64,000 nt of DNA from UBA5734 sp964528645 (GCA_964528645.1 CAZGSR010000004.1:21157-85156), one strand, 5' to 3'. Shown: positions 41,352-50,777, counted from the stretch's first letter. Numbers and translations: made by a program. Notes: a model not told the origin generated them from the letters alone.

Positions 41352-42899
41352 TCAAAATCCTCCCTGATGGATGTCTGATTCCAATCCCTCTTCTTCCTGG
41401 ATTTTCGGCCGGATTTCTGACCGGGACCAGAAATCCAGGACGGCTTCGGTCACATGCTCCATGGCAAAGCCACGCGATCCTTTGACCAGCAGGAGGTCAT
41501 CCGGCTGTAAGGTTGACAGTAGGTGCTGGACCAAAGCCGGCTGTTCGGAAAAAACGGCGCAGGAACCTTGCTGTGTGACAGAATCAAATCCTGCTTTCAC
41601 ATCTGCGGCATATGGACCCAATGCCAGAACGACGGCAAATCCGTGGCGTGCAGCCGCTTCACCCACGGCAAAATGGCCTTGGGCGGCATACGTTCCCAGC
41701 TCCAGCATGCCGCCCAGGGCGGCAACCAGCCGTCTCCCATCGGAGATGGCCTGCAACGTGGCGAGCGCAGCCAGCATCGATTCCGGACTGGCATTGTAAG
41801 AATCATCCATGACCAGGATCGGTCCTGCCGTCATCAGGCGTTGCCGGTTGCCCGTGTTCTCGAACTGGGACGCACCGGTTGCAGCGGTCGCAAGATCCAG
41901 TCCCAGGCCAGCTGCGACAGCCAGGCCGAACAAGCTGTTGCAGACCATGTGGCGGCCCGGCACCGGCAACTGGACTGGCAAACAGGATACAGCCGGACGT
42001 TCCGGCCAAGTCTTGAGAACATAGGTTGACTGTTGTCCAGTCAGGTTGAGCTGGTCGGCCCAGAACACTGTCATGCCAGCAAGATCTGCCAGGTCACCCG
42101 GTTGTTCTGTCGACACCAGGCTGACCTGGTAGAGGTGGTAAATGTCCCGGGCAAAGGCTTTCAGGTATGGATCATCTGCATTCAAGATAACCCGGGCGCC
42201 GGACGCCAGACCCGCGATGATTTCGGCTTTGGCCTGGAAAATCGCTTCCTGGCTGCCGAGGCGCTCGATGTGGGACACGCCGATGTTGGTGATCAGGGCA
42301 AGATCGGGCCGGGCAATCCTGCTGAGTAATTCGATTTCACCGCGGCCGCGCATGCCCATTTCCAGGACGATCGCCTGGTCCTGGGGCGTTGCTGCCAGCA
42401 GGGTTTTGGGCAGGCCAATTTCATTGTTGTTATTGGCCTTAGTCTGGCAGACCTGGAGGGTCGGTTTCAGGCAGGCGGCAACCATCCCGCGAGTCGACGT
42501 CTTGCCCACACTGCCCGTGATCGCGATGACAGGTGCCGTGAGGGTCTGGCGGTAGCCAGCTGCCAGGTCCTGTAAAGCGACCAGGGTATCCGGAACCACG
42601 ACTATCGCCGGGGCGATTCCCAGACCTTGCAGGCAGTCCGATGTGGCGGCGCTTTCATCGACCACCAGTCCCTTCGCACCAGCGGCAACGGCCTGGGCCA
42701 GAAACTCATGGCCATCAAATTTTGCTCCGCGCAAGGCCAGGAACAGATCGCCTTGGCCGACTGTGCGGGTATCGGTCGAAACATCCTGGAAAACCAGATC
42801 CGGACCACTCGGATTAGTCTGCTCTTTTGAGCTGCCAGGAGCTGCCAGCAAGCGTCCCCTCGTGAACGCAAGGACTTGGTTCAATGTCAGGCGGGCCAT
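41352..42899 (-). CDS. murF: UDP-MurNAc-tripeptide-D-Ala-D-Ala ligase
   Basis: A 515-residue Mur ligase. VIAITGSVGKTSTRGM is the ATP P-loop, KANNNNEIGLPKTLL and LEMGMRGRGEIE are MurF-specific, and DDSYNASPESM is in the C-terminal domain. It adds D-Ala-D-Ala to the UDP-MurNAc tripeptide. It begins three bases after murE. Confidence 0.96.
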   Translation of the reverse strand: MARLTLNQVLAFTRGRLLAAPGSSKEQTNPSGPDLVFQDVSTDTRTVGQGDLFLALRGAKFDGHEFLAQAVAAGAKGLVVDESAATSDCLQGLGIAPAIVVVPDTLVALQDLAAGYRQTLTAPVIAITGSVGKTSTRGMVAACLKPTLQVCQTKANNNNEIGLPKTLLAATPQDQAIVLEMGMRGRGEIELLSRIARPDLALITNIGVSHIERLGSQEAIFQAKAEIIAGLASGARVILNADDPYLKAFARDIYHLYQVSLVSTEQPGDLADLAGMTVFWADQLNLTGQQSTYVLKTWPERPAVSCLPVQLPVPGRHMVCNSLFGLAVAAGLGLDLATAATGASQFENTGNRQRLMTAGPILVMDDSYNASPESMLAALATLQAISDGRRLVAALGGMLELGTYAAQGHFAVGEAAARHGFAVVLALGPYAADVKAGFDSVTQQGSCAVFSEQPALVQHLLSTLQPDDLLLVKGSRGFAMEHVTEAVLDFWSRSEIRPKIQEEEGLESDIHQGGF

Positions 42900-42902
42900 G
42901 GA

Positions 42903-44399
42903 TCAGCCTCCCGTACCGAATCTGGCAGCCAACAGCTCAGCGGCCGTTTCGGCGTCATCGAAGTGAATCGTGCGATCCTTAAAGATCTGGTAATTTTCGT
43001 GGCCCTTACCGGCCAGGATCACCAGGTCACCCGGAGCGGCAACTTCGATCGCCCGGTCGATTGCCTCGCGGCGATCCGGTACAATCTCATAATGGCCACC
43101 GGTCGGTGCAATACCAGTCACGATGTCATCAATGATCGCCATCGGATCTTCCGTGCGGGGATTGTCCGAGGTGATGATGGTCAGGTCAGACAGTCGCCCG
43201 GCCACCTCGCCCATCTCGAAGCGACGGCTGCGCGCCCGGTCGCCGCCATTGCCAAACAAGACAATCATCCGTCCCGTGACGTACTCGCGCAAAGTCAGGA
43301 GCAGACTCTCGAGGCTGGCAGCGTTGTGAGCATAATCAACTACCAGCTGGAAATCGCGTCCGGTCGGCACGGGCTGGACACGGCCGGGTACAGCAATGGC
43401 CGCCAGACCTTGCTGGACAGACGCGAGGCTGGCCCCGCAGCTGGCAGCACTTGCGACTGCCGCCAGGGCGTTGTAGATGTTGAAACGACCAGGCATGCCG
43501 ACAAAGACAGATCCTGAAAACCAGGGTGAAACCAGGTCGAACCGGGTCCCGGACCGGCCATTTTCTGTTGCTTTCTGGAGGTTTTCAGCCCGGATATCGG
43601 CTGCTGGTGATAAGCCATAGGTCAGGACTGGGACCCGTGCCGCATCGGCGGCCGCCCGGACCTGGTCGAAAATGTCCAGGTCACGGTTGATGATGGCCTG
43701 CTGACAGCGGCGCATCAGGATCAGCTTGGCCTCGAGATATTCCTCCATGCTGGCGTGTTCATGTGGTCCGATGTGGTCGTGGTAGAGATTGGTGAAAACA
43801 CCGACATGATAATCACAGCCGTAGACCCGGTCCAGCATCAGGCCCTGGGAGGAGACTTCCATGACGCAGCTGTCGAGGCCGGCCATGACCATGTCATCGA
43901 GCAGTGCCTGCAGATCATAGGACTCCGGAGTGGTGCGAGACGCATAGGTCACCTGGTCACCGATGATGTTGGCCACGGTTCCGATGAGCCCCGTCTTGCG
44001 GCCGGCGGCCTGGAGGATGGCGCGGGTCATGTAGGTGGTCGTGGTTTTGCCTTTGGTTCCGGTGATGCCGATCATCTCCATTTTACCGGAGGGATGTTCA
44101 AAAAAACGGTCTGAAACATGAGCCAAGCCGAGGCGGGTGTTTTCAACCTGGACCCAGGCAACCGGACAGTCCGGTGCCAGCAGCTCTGCTGTGGGCCGTT
44201 CCACCAGCAGGGCCGACACCCCCTGGCTGATCGCCTGGCTGATGTACTGATGGCCATCGGTGACAAATCCGGTGATACAGACAAAAAGCGATCCGCGGAT
44301 CGCTTTGCGGGAATCATAAGCAATCTGGCTGATTTCGACGGACAAGTCTCCACCCTGTTTTTGCACAGGCAGACCCTGGACAAGCATTTGCAGGTTCAT
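42903..44399 (-). CDS. murE: UDP-MurNAc-L-Ala-D-Glu:meso-diaminopimelate ligase
   Basis: A 498-residue Mur ligase. The P-loop is IGITGTKGKTTTTYM; SDNPRTEDP carries the DNPR motif associated with meso-diaminopimelate specificity, predicting DAP-type peptidoglycan. EVSSQGLMLDR and LAGKGHENYQI are family motifs. It sits between the PBP gene and murF. Confidence 0.95.
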   Translation of the reverse strand: MNLQMLVQGLPVQKQGGDLSVEISQIAYDSRKAIRGSLFVCITGFVTDGHQYISQAISQGVSALLVERPTAELLAPDCPVAWVQVENTRLGLAHVSDRFFEHPSGKMEMIGITGTKGKTTTTYMTRAILQAAGRKTGLIGTVANIIGDQVTYASRTTPESYDLQALLDDMVMAGLDSCVMEVSSQGLMLDRVYGCDYHVGVFTNLYHDHIGPHEHASMEEYLEAKLILMRRCQQAIINRDLDIFDQVRAAADAARVPVLTYGLSPAADIRAENLQKATENGRSGTRFDLVSPWFSGSVFVGMPGRFNIYNALAAVASAASCGASLASVQQGLAAIAVPGRVQPVPTGRDFQLVVDYAHNAASLESLLLTLREYVTGRMIVLFGNGGDRARSRRFEMGEVAGRLSDLTIITSDNPRTEDPMAIIDDIVTGIAPTGGHYEIVPDRREAIDRAIEVAAPGDLVILAGKGHENYQIFKDRTIHFDDAETAAELLAARFGTGG

Positions 44400-44465
44400 G
44401 GTGTCATTCTCCTTCTTCCTGGCCAGTCCGATTGAATCATTGGACTGCCAGTCTGGAATCCCATT

Positions 44466-46865
44466 TTAGGGGTTTGCCGTCTCTGATTCAACCGTAGCGG
44501 CGTCAACAGCGATTTCTTCGGCAGCCTCGAACCAGATCCGGACAATGCTGCCGCGCAGGAGCTTGCCTTCGTCATTGGTCATGATTGTATCTGCAGAACT
44601 GCCGGTGGACGTTGTTTCATCCGGTGCTGCTGTCTCGCCCGCACTTGTTTCATCCGTTTCCGGCACTGGTGTCGTGCTGACGACCGGGGTTTTTGCCCCA
44701 TGGGTCGGGGCTGGATCCTGGCGCACGGCCAGGCCCAGGCCATCACCTTCGATCCGGATGTTCAGCCCATTGGCTGCTGCTGCACTGATGGCTTCGCTGA
44801 CAGTCTTTTTCGAGAAGTCCGGCACCACGACCCAATCCTCGTGTGGACCTGGATCCGGATAGACAACCACCATGCCGCGCGAATGCAGCTTGGCTTGCGG
44901 AGCGGGCGACTGCGAACGGATGACGGATTGTTCGCCCATACCGGATTCTGCTGCCTCCAGATTGAGGCCCACGGTGCCGAGCTCTTTTCTTGCCTGGGCC
45001 AGCGTCATACCCGTGAGGTCCGGGACATCACGCAGCCTGGTCAGGCGTGAGACGTCCTGTTCACTGTAGTTTCTGGCTTCACCGAGGTACTCCAGAGTCT
45101 GGGAGACGATTTCACCCAGGGCTTTGGCGGCAACAGTCGAGGTCAGTTTATCATCGGCTGGTTTGTCCAGCACGATCAGGGCCACGATCTGGGGGCTATC
45201 AATCGGAGCAATGCCGACAAAAGACAGGGTGTGCTTGCCCTGCTCATCGGTGGACGTGCTCGTCTTGCCACCGACCAGATAACCTTCGACATACGCTTTG
45301 GAACCCGTGCCATACAGGACGACACCTTTGAGCAGTTCTCTGAGCCGGGTGGAGGTCTGTTCCGAGATCACCTTGCGGATCGTCTCCGGGGCATATTCGC
45401 GCACCACAGCACCGGTGCTGTCGGTGATCGAAGCCACCAGACGCGGCCGGAGCAGATTGCCGCCATTGGCAATGGCGTTGTAGGCATTGACCAGCTGGAT
45501 CGGCGTTACGGTTGCCGACTCACCGTAGGATAACGTTGCCATGTCCAATTCTGTCGGATCCGTATGGATCAGTCCGGTAGCCTCTGCTGGCAAGTCAATC
45601 CCGCTCACATCCCGGAAGCCGAAGGCCCGGATGTACTGGTAATAGCGGGTGACTCCCAGTTTCTGGGCCATCTGGGCAAAAACCGGATTGCAGGAATGCC
45701 AGAAGCCCTCCTGCAGAGTCTCCATGCCGTGGCCGACGATGGTGTAGCAGTGGATCTCCTGGCCGAGGACATACATCGGGCTGTCGTTATAGATGTCCGA
45801 TTCACGGGTCACATTTTCGTCAAACGCCATGGCTGTGGTGAGCGTTTTGAACGTCGAACCTGGCTCATAGGCGTCCGAGATGGCACGGTTGCGCCAGACA
45901 GAACTGGACAGGTAATTGATGTTCTCCTGGCTCGAGCCATCCCAGGTCGCATCTTCCCGGGTTACAGGGCGGGCTGTTGGATCTGAACTGGAAAAATACG
46001 GATAGGAGGCCATGGCCAGGACACCACCGGTGTAGGGGTCCATGACGATGGCGGATCCGCCGTTGGTGATGTCATTGCTCAGAATCGCTTCAGCCAGGAT
46101 CTCCTGGACGATGCGCTGGACGTTGATGTCCAGGCTCAGGTTCAGGTTGAGCCCATTCTTGGCGCGCAAACTGGTCGGTACGGAAAAAGGCAGTTCACCT
46201 TTGTTTTTGTAATTATCGGTCTCGACATAGGTGTAGCCAGGGGACCCGGTCAGGATGTCGTTATACTGCATCTCCAGGCCAAGCTGTCCGACCAGGTTAC
46301 CCAGGTCATAACGAGTATAGCCAAGCACTTGGCTGGCCAGATCACCATTGGTGTAATAGCGCCGCGGTTCGGAATCGATGGCAAATCCGCCGATATCGTG
46401 CTCGCCCAGATAGGTCATCAGGGCTTCAGCCGGCTCACGGGCCACGTCTTTTTTCAGCTGGACATAGGCGCTGTCCTTTTTCTCAAACGCAGCCAGCACC
46501 TGCTCCTCAGGCAATTCCAGGATCTGGGCAATTTCGGCGCCAATTGCGTCACGCGACAGATTCTCGCTGATCGAACGAACATCCTTGGGCGTGATGCCAA
46601 TCTGGTAGACATAGGTTGTCCCTGCCAGTTCGATGCCATTGCGATCGTAGATCAGGCCGCGATCGGGCATTTCAGCAACTTTCTTGTAGTGCTGGCCGGC
46701 TGCTTTTTCGGCATTGACGGCATAGTTGACAATCTGGATCTGGTAGAGCTGGTAGATCAGGTAGCTGGCAAACCCCAGAAGGAGCAGACTGAACAAAACC
46801 AGCCCGAAACGGCTGGGTTTGCGAAAGCGTGAGCGATCTTTGGCTGTGGGGCGGGCCTGGCTCAT
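44466..46865 (-). CDS. Class B PBP (FtsI/SpoVD type) with PASTA domains and a KTS instead of KTG motif
   Basis: A 799-residue transpeptidase. One membrane helix (about 24-45), an N-terminal pedestal, then the transpeptidase domain with SxxK as STFK (about 337), SxN as SCN (about 392), and the third motif as GGKTSTSTDE near 533, where the usual Gly of KTG is Ser (codon AGC). Two PASTA regions follow; the second is interrupted by a Thr/Glu/Ser-rich stretch. Position after ftsL and before murE makes it the division PBP, overlapping ftsL by 4 bp. The KTS change may affect beta-lactam binding; this is inference. Confidence 0.9.
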   Translation of the reverse strand: MSQARPTAKDRSRFRKPSRFGLVLFSLLLLGFASYLIYQLYQIQIVNYAVNAEKAAGQHYKKVAEMPDRGLIYDRNGIELAGTTYVYQIGITPKDVRSISENLSRDAIGAEIAQILELPEEQVLAAFEKKDSAYVQLKKDVAREPAEALMTYLGEHDIGGFAIDSEPRRYYTNGDLASQVLGYTRYDLGNLVGQLGLEMQYNDILTGSPGYTYVETDNYKNKGELPFSVPTSLRAKNGLNLNLSLDINVQRIVQEILAEAILSNDITNGGSAIVMDPYTGGVLAMASYPYFSSSDPTARPVTREDATWDGSSQENINYLSSSVWRNRAISDAYEPGSTFKTLTTAMAFDENVTRESDIYNDSPMYVLGQEIHCYTIVGHGMETLQEGFWHSCNPVFAQMAQKLGVTRYYQYIRAFGFRDVSGIDLPAEATGLIHTDPTELDMATLSYGESATVTPIQLVNAYNAIANGGNLLRPRLVASITDSTGAVVREYAPETIRKVISEQTSTRLRELLKGVVLYGTGSKAYVEGYLVGGKTSTSTDEQGKHTLSFVGIAPIDSPQIVALIVLDKPADDKLTSTVAAKALGEIVSQTLEYLGEARNYSEQDVSRLTRLRDVPDLTGMTLAQARKELGTVGLNLEAAESGMGEQSVIRSQSPAPQAKLHSRGMVVVYPDPGPHEDWVVVPDFSKKTVSEAISAAAANGLNIRIEGDGLGLAVRQDPAPTHGAKTPVVSTTPVPETDETSAGETAAPDETTSTGSSADTIMTNDEGKLLRGSIVRIWFEAAEEIAVDAATVESETANP

Positions 46866-47437
46866 GAATCCTGGCCTGGCAGTTCAAGCGTCTTGAAGAA
46901 TCCTTCGATCTCATTGAAAACGGCCGCCAGCTGTGCTTCTTCAGTCATGCAGGAATGGCCCGTGCGGGCATAGACAACACGGTCAGAATCAGGAATGTCA
47001 ACCGTGACAACTTGCATGCGAGCCGGGACCTGAAGGCCGAGGCGATCAATCGCCAGGCGGCGGATCCGCTCGAGATCTGTCTGGCGAGCCAGGGATTCGC
47101 TGATCTGTCCAGAGGACTGTTCCGTTTTCTCAATCTGGCGCTCTAGCTTGAGATTGGCAAAATTCATCTCCAGAATGCGCGCCTGGCGGTACAGGATACC
47201 GCCAAAAATCGAGGCCATCAGGATGACCATGCTGATCAGGGCCAGAAGGCTTTTCATCCGGCGCACAGCCAGTTCACGGCGAACCTGGCGCGCTTTTTCC
47301 TGCAGATGCGGCCGGCTGGTCAAAGCTTCTTCGAGCAGGATCCTGCGAGCCATGCTCGGCGCAGGTGACGACCAGTCCAGCGCTTTTTCTGTCCCAGTCT
47401 GTTCAAGTTCATATGCCAGATTGCCTGATGTGCGCAT
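46862..47437 (-). CDS. ftsL: FtsL-like divisome protein
   Basis: A 191-residue bitopic protein: cytoplasmic head of about 60 residues, one membrane helix (SLLALISMVILMASIFGGIL, about 63-82), then an extracellular coiled coil (about 85-125) and the FtsL/FtsB-type ending ERIRRLAIDRLGLQVPA. A further 50-residue tail beyond this is unusual. The call rests on architecture and on its position between rsmH and the PBP gene. Confidence 0.75.
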   Translation of the reverse strand: MRTSGNLAYELEQTGTEKALDWSSPAPSMARRILLEEALTSRPHLQEKARQVRRELAVRRMKSLLALISMVILMASIFGGILYRQARILEMNFANLKLERQIEKTEQSSGQISESLARQTDLERIRRLAIDRLGLQVPARMQVVTVDIPDSDRVVYARTGHSCMTEEAQLAAVFNEIEGFFKTLELPGQDS

Positions 47438-47488
47438 GCGCTCGATCCTCCTCTTTCAAAAATGGTGTCAAATATTACCTTGTGTCGT

Positions 47489-48451
47489 TTACTGGCCGGT
47501 CTGCTTTTCAAATACGCGGAGTTTGGCGCTGCGTGCGCGCGGATTCTCTTTCATCTCTCTTTCATCTGCGACCAGCGGTTTCCTGGTGATGACACGGCCG
47601 AGAGACTGTTTGCCGCAGATGCAGACGGGAAATTCACGTGGGCAGGTGCAGGGCGACTCCCAGGTCCGGAAGGCCTCCTTGACCAGTCTGTCTTCCAGCG
47701 AATGGAAGGTGATGATTGCCGCCCGGCCACCCGGGGCCAGGACATCTGGTATCGCTCGCAGCAAGTCTTCCAGGGCTGACAGTTCGCCATTGACCGCGAT
47801 CCGGATCGCCTGGAAGGTCCGTTTGGCCGGATGCTGGGCTTCGCGCAGCGCCTGGGCCGGCATGGCCCGGCGGATGACGGCTGCCAGCTCGGTCGTGGTC
47901 GTGATCGGATGATCCTGGCGGCTGCGGATGATCTGCTGGCTGATCCGGCGGGCATAGCGTTCTTCACCATAATCCTGGATGATCCGGACCAGCTCTTGTT
48001 CACTGGCTGTATTGACCAGATCGGCAGCAGTCGGGCCGCTGGTCTGGTTCATACGCATATCCAGGGGGCCTTCCTGCATGTAGGAAAAGCCGCGCTCAGC
48101 CTGGTCCAGCTGCCACGATGACACACCCAGGTCGGCCAGGATGCCGTTGGCTGGCGGGATCGCATGATCCTCGACAGCCTGGGCAATGCTGCCAAAGTCG
48201 GTATGCACCAGATGGTAGGTCCCTTCACTTCTGACCTGTGCCAGACGCTCGCCAGCAGCAGCCAGAGCATCGGTGTCTTTGTCAAAGCCGTACAAATGAC
48301 CGTTCGGTCCGAGGCGTTCCAGGATCGCCGAAGAATGTCCGCCGCCGCCCAGCGTGCAATCGATGTAGCAGCCATCGGGGACGATGGCCAGCTGCTCAAG
48401 AGTCTGCCGGAACAGGACCGGCAGATGGGAAAACTCAAAGACCGCGGACAT
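47489..48451 (-). CDS. rsmH: 16S rRNA (cytosine-1402-N4)-methyltransferase
   Basis: A 320-residue SAM enzyme. It begins MSAVFEFSHLPVLFRQTLE; DCTLGGGGHSSAIL is the SAM motif; GILADLGVSSWQLDQAERGFSY and FHSLEDRLVK are RsmH signatures. The start at 48451 overlaps mraZ by 17 bp; a longer frame antiparallel to nothing functional but reading through mraZ is rejected. Confidence 0.96.
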   Translation of the reverse strand: MSAVFEFSHLPVLFRQTLEQLAIVPDGCYIDCTLGGGGHSSAILERLGPNGHLYGFDKDTDALAAAGERLAQVRSEGTYHLVHTDFGSIAQAVEDHAIPPANGILADLGVSSWQLDQAERGFSYMQEGPLDMRMNQTSGPTAADLVNTASEQELVRIIQDYGEERYARRISQQIIRSRQDHPITTTTELAAVIRRAMPAQALREAQHPAKRTFQAIRIAVNGELSALEDLLRAIPDVLAPGGRAAIITFHSLEDRLVKEAFRTWESPCTCPREFPVCICGKQSLGRVITRKPLVADEREMKENPRARSAKLRVFEKQTGQ

Positions 48452-48869
48452 CGAAACGGGTGAGGTCCATCTGGGCGAGCGACCCCTGCTCTTCTTTCTG
48501 TTGATCGTAGAAAGCCTTGGCACAGATCTCGAGCTTGTCAAACATATCGATGAAGCAAATCTCATCGCCCGGTTTGACCCCGATCTGGGCCCACAATTCA
48601 TCACTGACGGAAATACGGCCCTGGCCATCCAGGTCACAGGGCATGGCCTCACCAATGATCAGGCGCTTTAAACGCCGGACCGCCGGATCCGTGCCGGAGA
48701 GCTGGGCAATCTGTTCCCGGATCTGGCGGAAATTCTCAGGCGTATAGGCGGACAAGTACCCCTCGTCCAGGCTCAGCGTCACAACCAAAGATGCCCCGAT
48801 GCTGTCACGCAGCCGGGCCGGTACAAACACGCGGCCTTTTGCATCTATGGTGTGCGTAAATCGCGCCAT
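48435..48869 (-). CDS. mraZ: MraZ, dcw cluster regulator
   Basis: A 144-residue double AbrB-fold protein: FTHTIDAKGRVFVPARLRD is the first SpoVT-AbrB half and CDLDGQGRISVSDELW the second. MraZ oligomers bind repeats upstream of their own operon and control dcw transcription. GGAGG precedes the ATG at 48869. It is the first gene of the cluster. Confidence 0.95.
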   Translation of the reverse strand: MARFTHTIDAKGRVFVPARLRDSIGASLVVTLSLDEGYLSAYTPENFRQIREQIAQLSGTDPAVRRLKRLIIGEAMPCDLDGQGRISVSDELWAQIGVKPGDEICFIDMFDKLEICAKAFYDQQKEEQGSLAQMDLTRFDVRGL

Positions 48870-48938
48870 CCGAGCCTCCGATCCAGGATTGCATCCCGCC
48901 AAAAGGCAGGATGACCAGTTGGGTCGGGGTGAAACGCA

Positions 48939-48953
48939 CCACAATCATCCACA
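48939..48953 (-). promoter_or_regulatory. Possible MraZ operator
   Basis: Two TGTGG boxes 10 bp apart (minus strand) stand about 70-85 bp upstream of mraZ. Known MraZ sites are short G-rich direct repeats at 10-bp spacing; a third copy is not evident, so support is weak. Confidence 0.25.
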
Positions 48954-49107
48954 GTTATGGAAAATTACACTACTTTTCACCACTTAGTTGAAATTCTACT
49001 CGTAAAGCATGACGTTTTCAACTTCTGTAACAAACCATGGCGGAAATGTAAACGATCTGTAACAAAGGGAGGTGCGGGGTGGCGGGCTGAGGAGCCGGGC
49101 GGCGGGA

Positions 49108-49135
49108 CTGTCCACGGCCGGATGGCCGTGGACAG
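49108..49135. other. Perfect 12-bp hairpin upstream of the repeat element
   Basis: CTGTCCACGGCC and GGCCGTGGACAG enclose a GGAT loop. There is no T run and no adjacent gene end, so it does not look like a terminator. It is REP-like in size and lies about 800 bp from the RAYT transposase. Confidence 0.6.
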
Positions 49136-49176
49136 GATCGGGGCGCGGCGAGCGGAATATGGAAAATTCCACTTTC

Positions 49177-49206
49177 GGTGTCAGACTTGATGGCAGGTCT
49201 GACACC
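49177..49206. other. 10-bp hairpin at the outer edge of repeat element copy B
   Basis: GGTGTCAGAC (49177-49186) pairs with GTCTGACACC (49197-49206). It replaces the outer left-arm repeats seen in copy A. The palindrome GGAAATTTCC follows at 49212. Confidence 0.6.
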
Positions 49207-49232
49207 TGATCGGAAATTTCCATCATTCGTAC

Positions 49233-49764
49233 CACCCTTGGTGTGAAGTTTGGCACCTTGGATGGAAAGTTCTACTTTTGGGGTCGGTCCACCTAGATGG
49301 AAGAAAAAACGGCAGCCTCGAAACAGCTGTGGCTGTATGCTTTGCGGTTCTGGGACAAGATCTTCCCCAAAAGTGCTCCAACATAGGAAAGGAAATTTCC
49401 GCCGCTATGTCGGAGCACCTGCGAGGAACTTTTTTGATGAGGCGTCAACCAGCTGCGGCTGTAGGCTGCACAAGCACATTGCAGATTTTCCCAAAAAGTG
49501 GACCGACCCCAAATCGTGAATATTCCGCAAAAAGTGCAAGACTTGGCCGCACCTCCGACCCCAAAATCGGAACATTCCGAATAAAGTGCCACCCTTCGCG
49601 TCACCTCCGACCCCAAATCGTGAATATTCCGCTAAAAGTGTCACCCCTCGCCTCACGTCTGACCCCAAATCGTGAACATTCCGCGCACAGTGCCACCCCT
49701 CTCCGCAAGTCTGGCCCCATTTCATGAACATTCCGCAAAAAGTGCCACCCCTCGCGATTATTTC
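49233..49764. repeat. Composite inverted-arm repeat element, copy B
   Basis: The right arm has five direct units starting at 49505, 49557, 49609, 49661 and 49713, all exactly 52 bp apart, with CCCCAAATC, GAACATTCCG and GTGCCACCC motifs. The left arm holds inverted unit ends at 49285 and, degenerate, 49233. The core (49286-49504, 219 bp) matches copy A, including TAGGAAAGGAA, CGCTATGTCGGAGC, GAGGCGTCAACC and AAAGTGGACCGACC. The gap 48870-49928 contains only this element, two hairpins and the mraZ and transposase upstream regions. Open frames across it are translations of repeats. Confidence 0.85.
49373..49418. other. Core hairpin of repeat element, copy B
   Basis: GTGCTCCAACATAG (49373-49386) pairs with CTATGTCGGAGCAC (49405-49418) with one A-C mismatch. 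The loop holds the palindrome GGAAATTTCC (49391-49400), whereas copy A has GGAACGTTCC: the sequence changed but the palindrome was kept. Confidence 0.75.
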
Positions 49765-49928
49765 TAAATAATGGCCGATTTTTCGCGATTGGGCTCTTAC
49801 TTATTTCTGGGAAAGCGTTAAACTGGTAACATTATTTCAGTTTCTTCATTTCATTTGCACAGTTCTGCCAGGGGCCGACGGATCGCCTGGTCCAAAGGCA
49901 AATCCAGTGAAAAGGGGAAACTCAACGT

Positions 49929-50777
49929 ATGTCCAGAAAGCCGAGAAATTTCCATTCAGGCGGCATTTATCACATCACCCATCGAGGACACAACCGGTTG
50001 TACATTTTTGAAAACGACCTTGACAAGGCCATTTTTCTTGATAGTCTCAGGAAGATCTTGCGGGAGGCAACCGCTCATCTGCTCTATTATGTCCTGATGG
50101 ACAACCACTATCATCTGCTGCTGGAAATGCATGCGACTCCCATCCATGTGATCATGCAGCGACTCAACACCAGTTATGGCCGACACTTTGCCCATGCCTA
50201 CCACACCTCCGGGGCTGTTTTCGGCAACCGGTATGCGGTCGAGGAAATCAGTGAAGCCGATTATTTTAGCAATGTGATCAAATACATGGCTTTGAATCCG
50301 GTTCGGGCAGGCATCGTCCAGAACATCGGCGAATACCGGTGGAGCGCTCATCTGGATCTGGTCCAGAAAAAGGAACGTTTGGTCAACAGTCAGCGATTGT
50401 TCGAGATTCTGGGCCGGACGCCCGAAAGAGGGCGTACCATATATCTCGAAATGATTCATCACGCACAATCACAACCAGGTCCAGTGCTCCGGCAGAAGGA
50501 CTTCCAAACCAAAAGGAAACAGCAACGGCTGGAGTCCCAATTGGTGACTTATCTTGAAAGTCAGGGAGGCACGGTCAGTCCTGAACAAGTCCAGTCGGAG
50601 CAAAAAACAGCGGAGATCGTCCAACTGCGTCGTGACTTTGCCCGACAGGCTCTTAGCCAGGGATATTCGGTGAATGAGATTGCTGTCGCTTTGAAAGTCA
50701 GTTCCCGCAGTGTTCGCAACTGGTGCCAGTCAGATCCGAGGCACGCCGGAGAATCCGACGCGACCACCAGTTTATAA
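49929..50777 (+). CDS. REP-associated tyrosine transposase (RAYT, Y1_Tnp/IS200-like HUH nuclease)
   Basis: A 282-residue protein. The N-terminal Y1 transposase domain (about 1-150) has GGIYHITHRGHNRL and the HUH motif in LMDNHYHLLLE, then VFGNRYAVEEIS and YMALNPVRAGIV, typical of TnpA-REP proteins. A C-terminal helix-turn-helix (GYSVNEIAVALKVSSRSVRNW) is added at about 245-270. AAGGGG precedes the ATG. It is the only plus-strand gene in this part of the window and follows the 52-bp repeat element by about 165 bp. RAYTs elsewhere nick at REP hairpins; these repeats are the natural candidate substrate. No IS ends are visible around the gene. Confidence 0.88.
   Translation: MSRKPRNFHSGGIYHITHRGHNRLYIFENDLDKAIFLDSLRKILREATAHLLYYVLMDNHYHLLLEMHATPIHVIMQRLNTSYGRHFAHAYHTSGAVFGNRYAVEEISEADYFSNVIKYMALNPVRAGIVQNIGEYRWSAHLDLVQKKERLVNSQRLFEILGRTPERGRTIYLEMIHHAQSQPGPVLRQKDFQTKRKQQRLESQLVTYLESQGGTVSPEQVQSEQKTAEIVQLRRDFARQALSQGYSVNEIAVALKVSSRSVRNWCQSDPRHAGESDATTSL

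Noticed and set aside
48948..48956. TGTGGATGA near mraZ as a DnaA box
   Set aside because: A single eight-of-nine match; no cluster and no replication genes nearby, so no origin is claimed.
49505..49764. Regularly spaced repeats resembling a CRISPR array
   Set aside because: The whole 52-bp unit is repeated in tandem with gradual divergence; there are no unique spacers and no cas genes.
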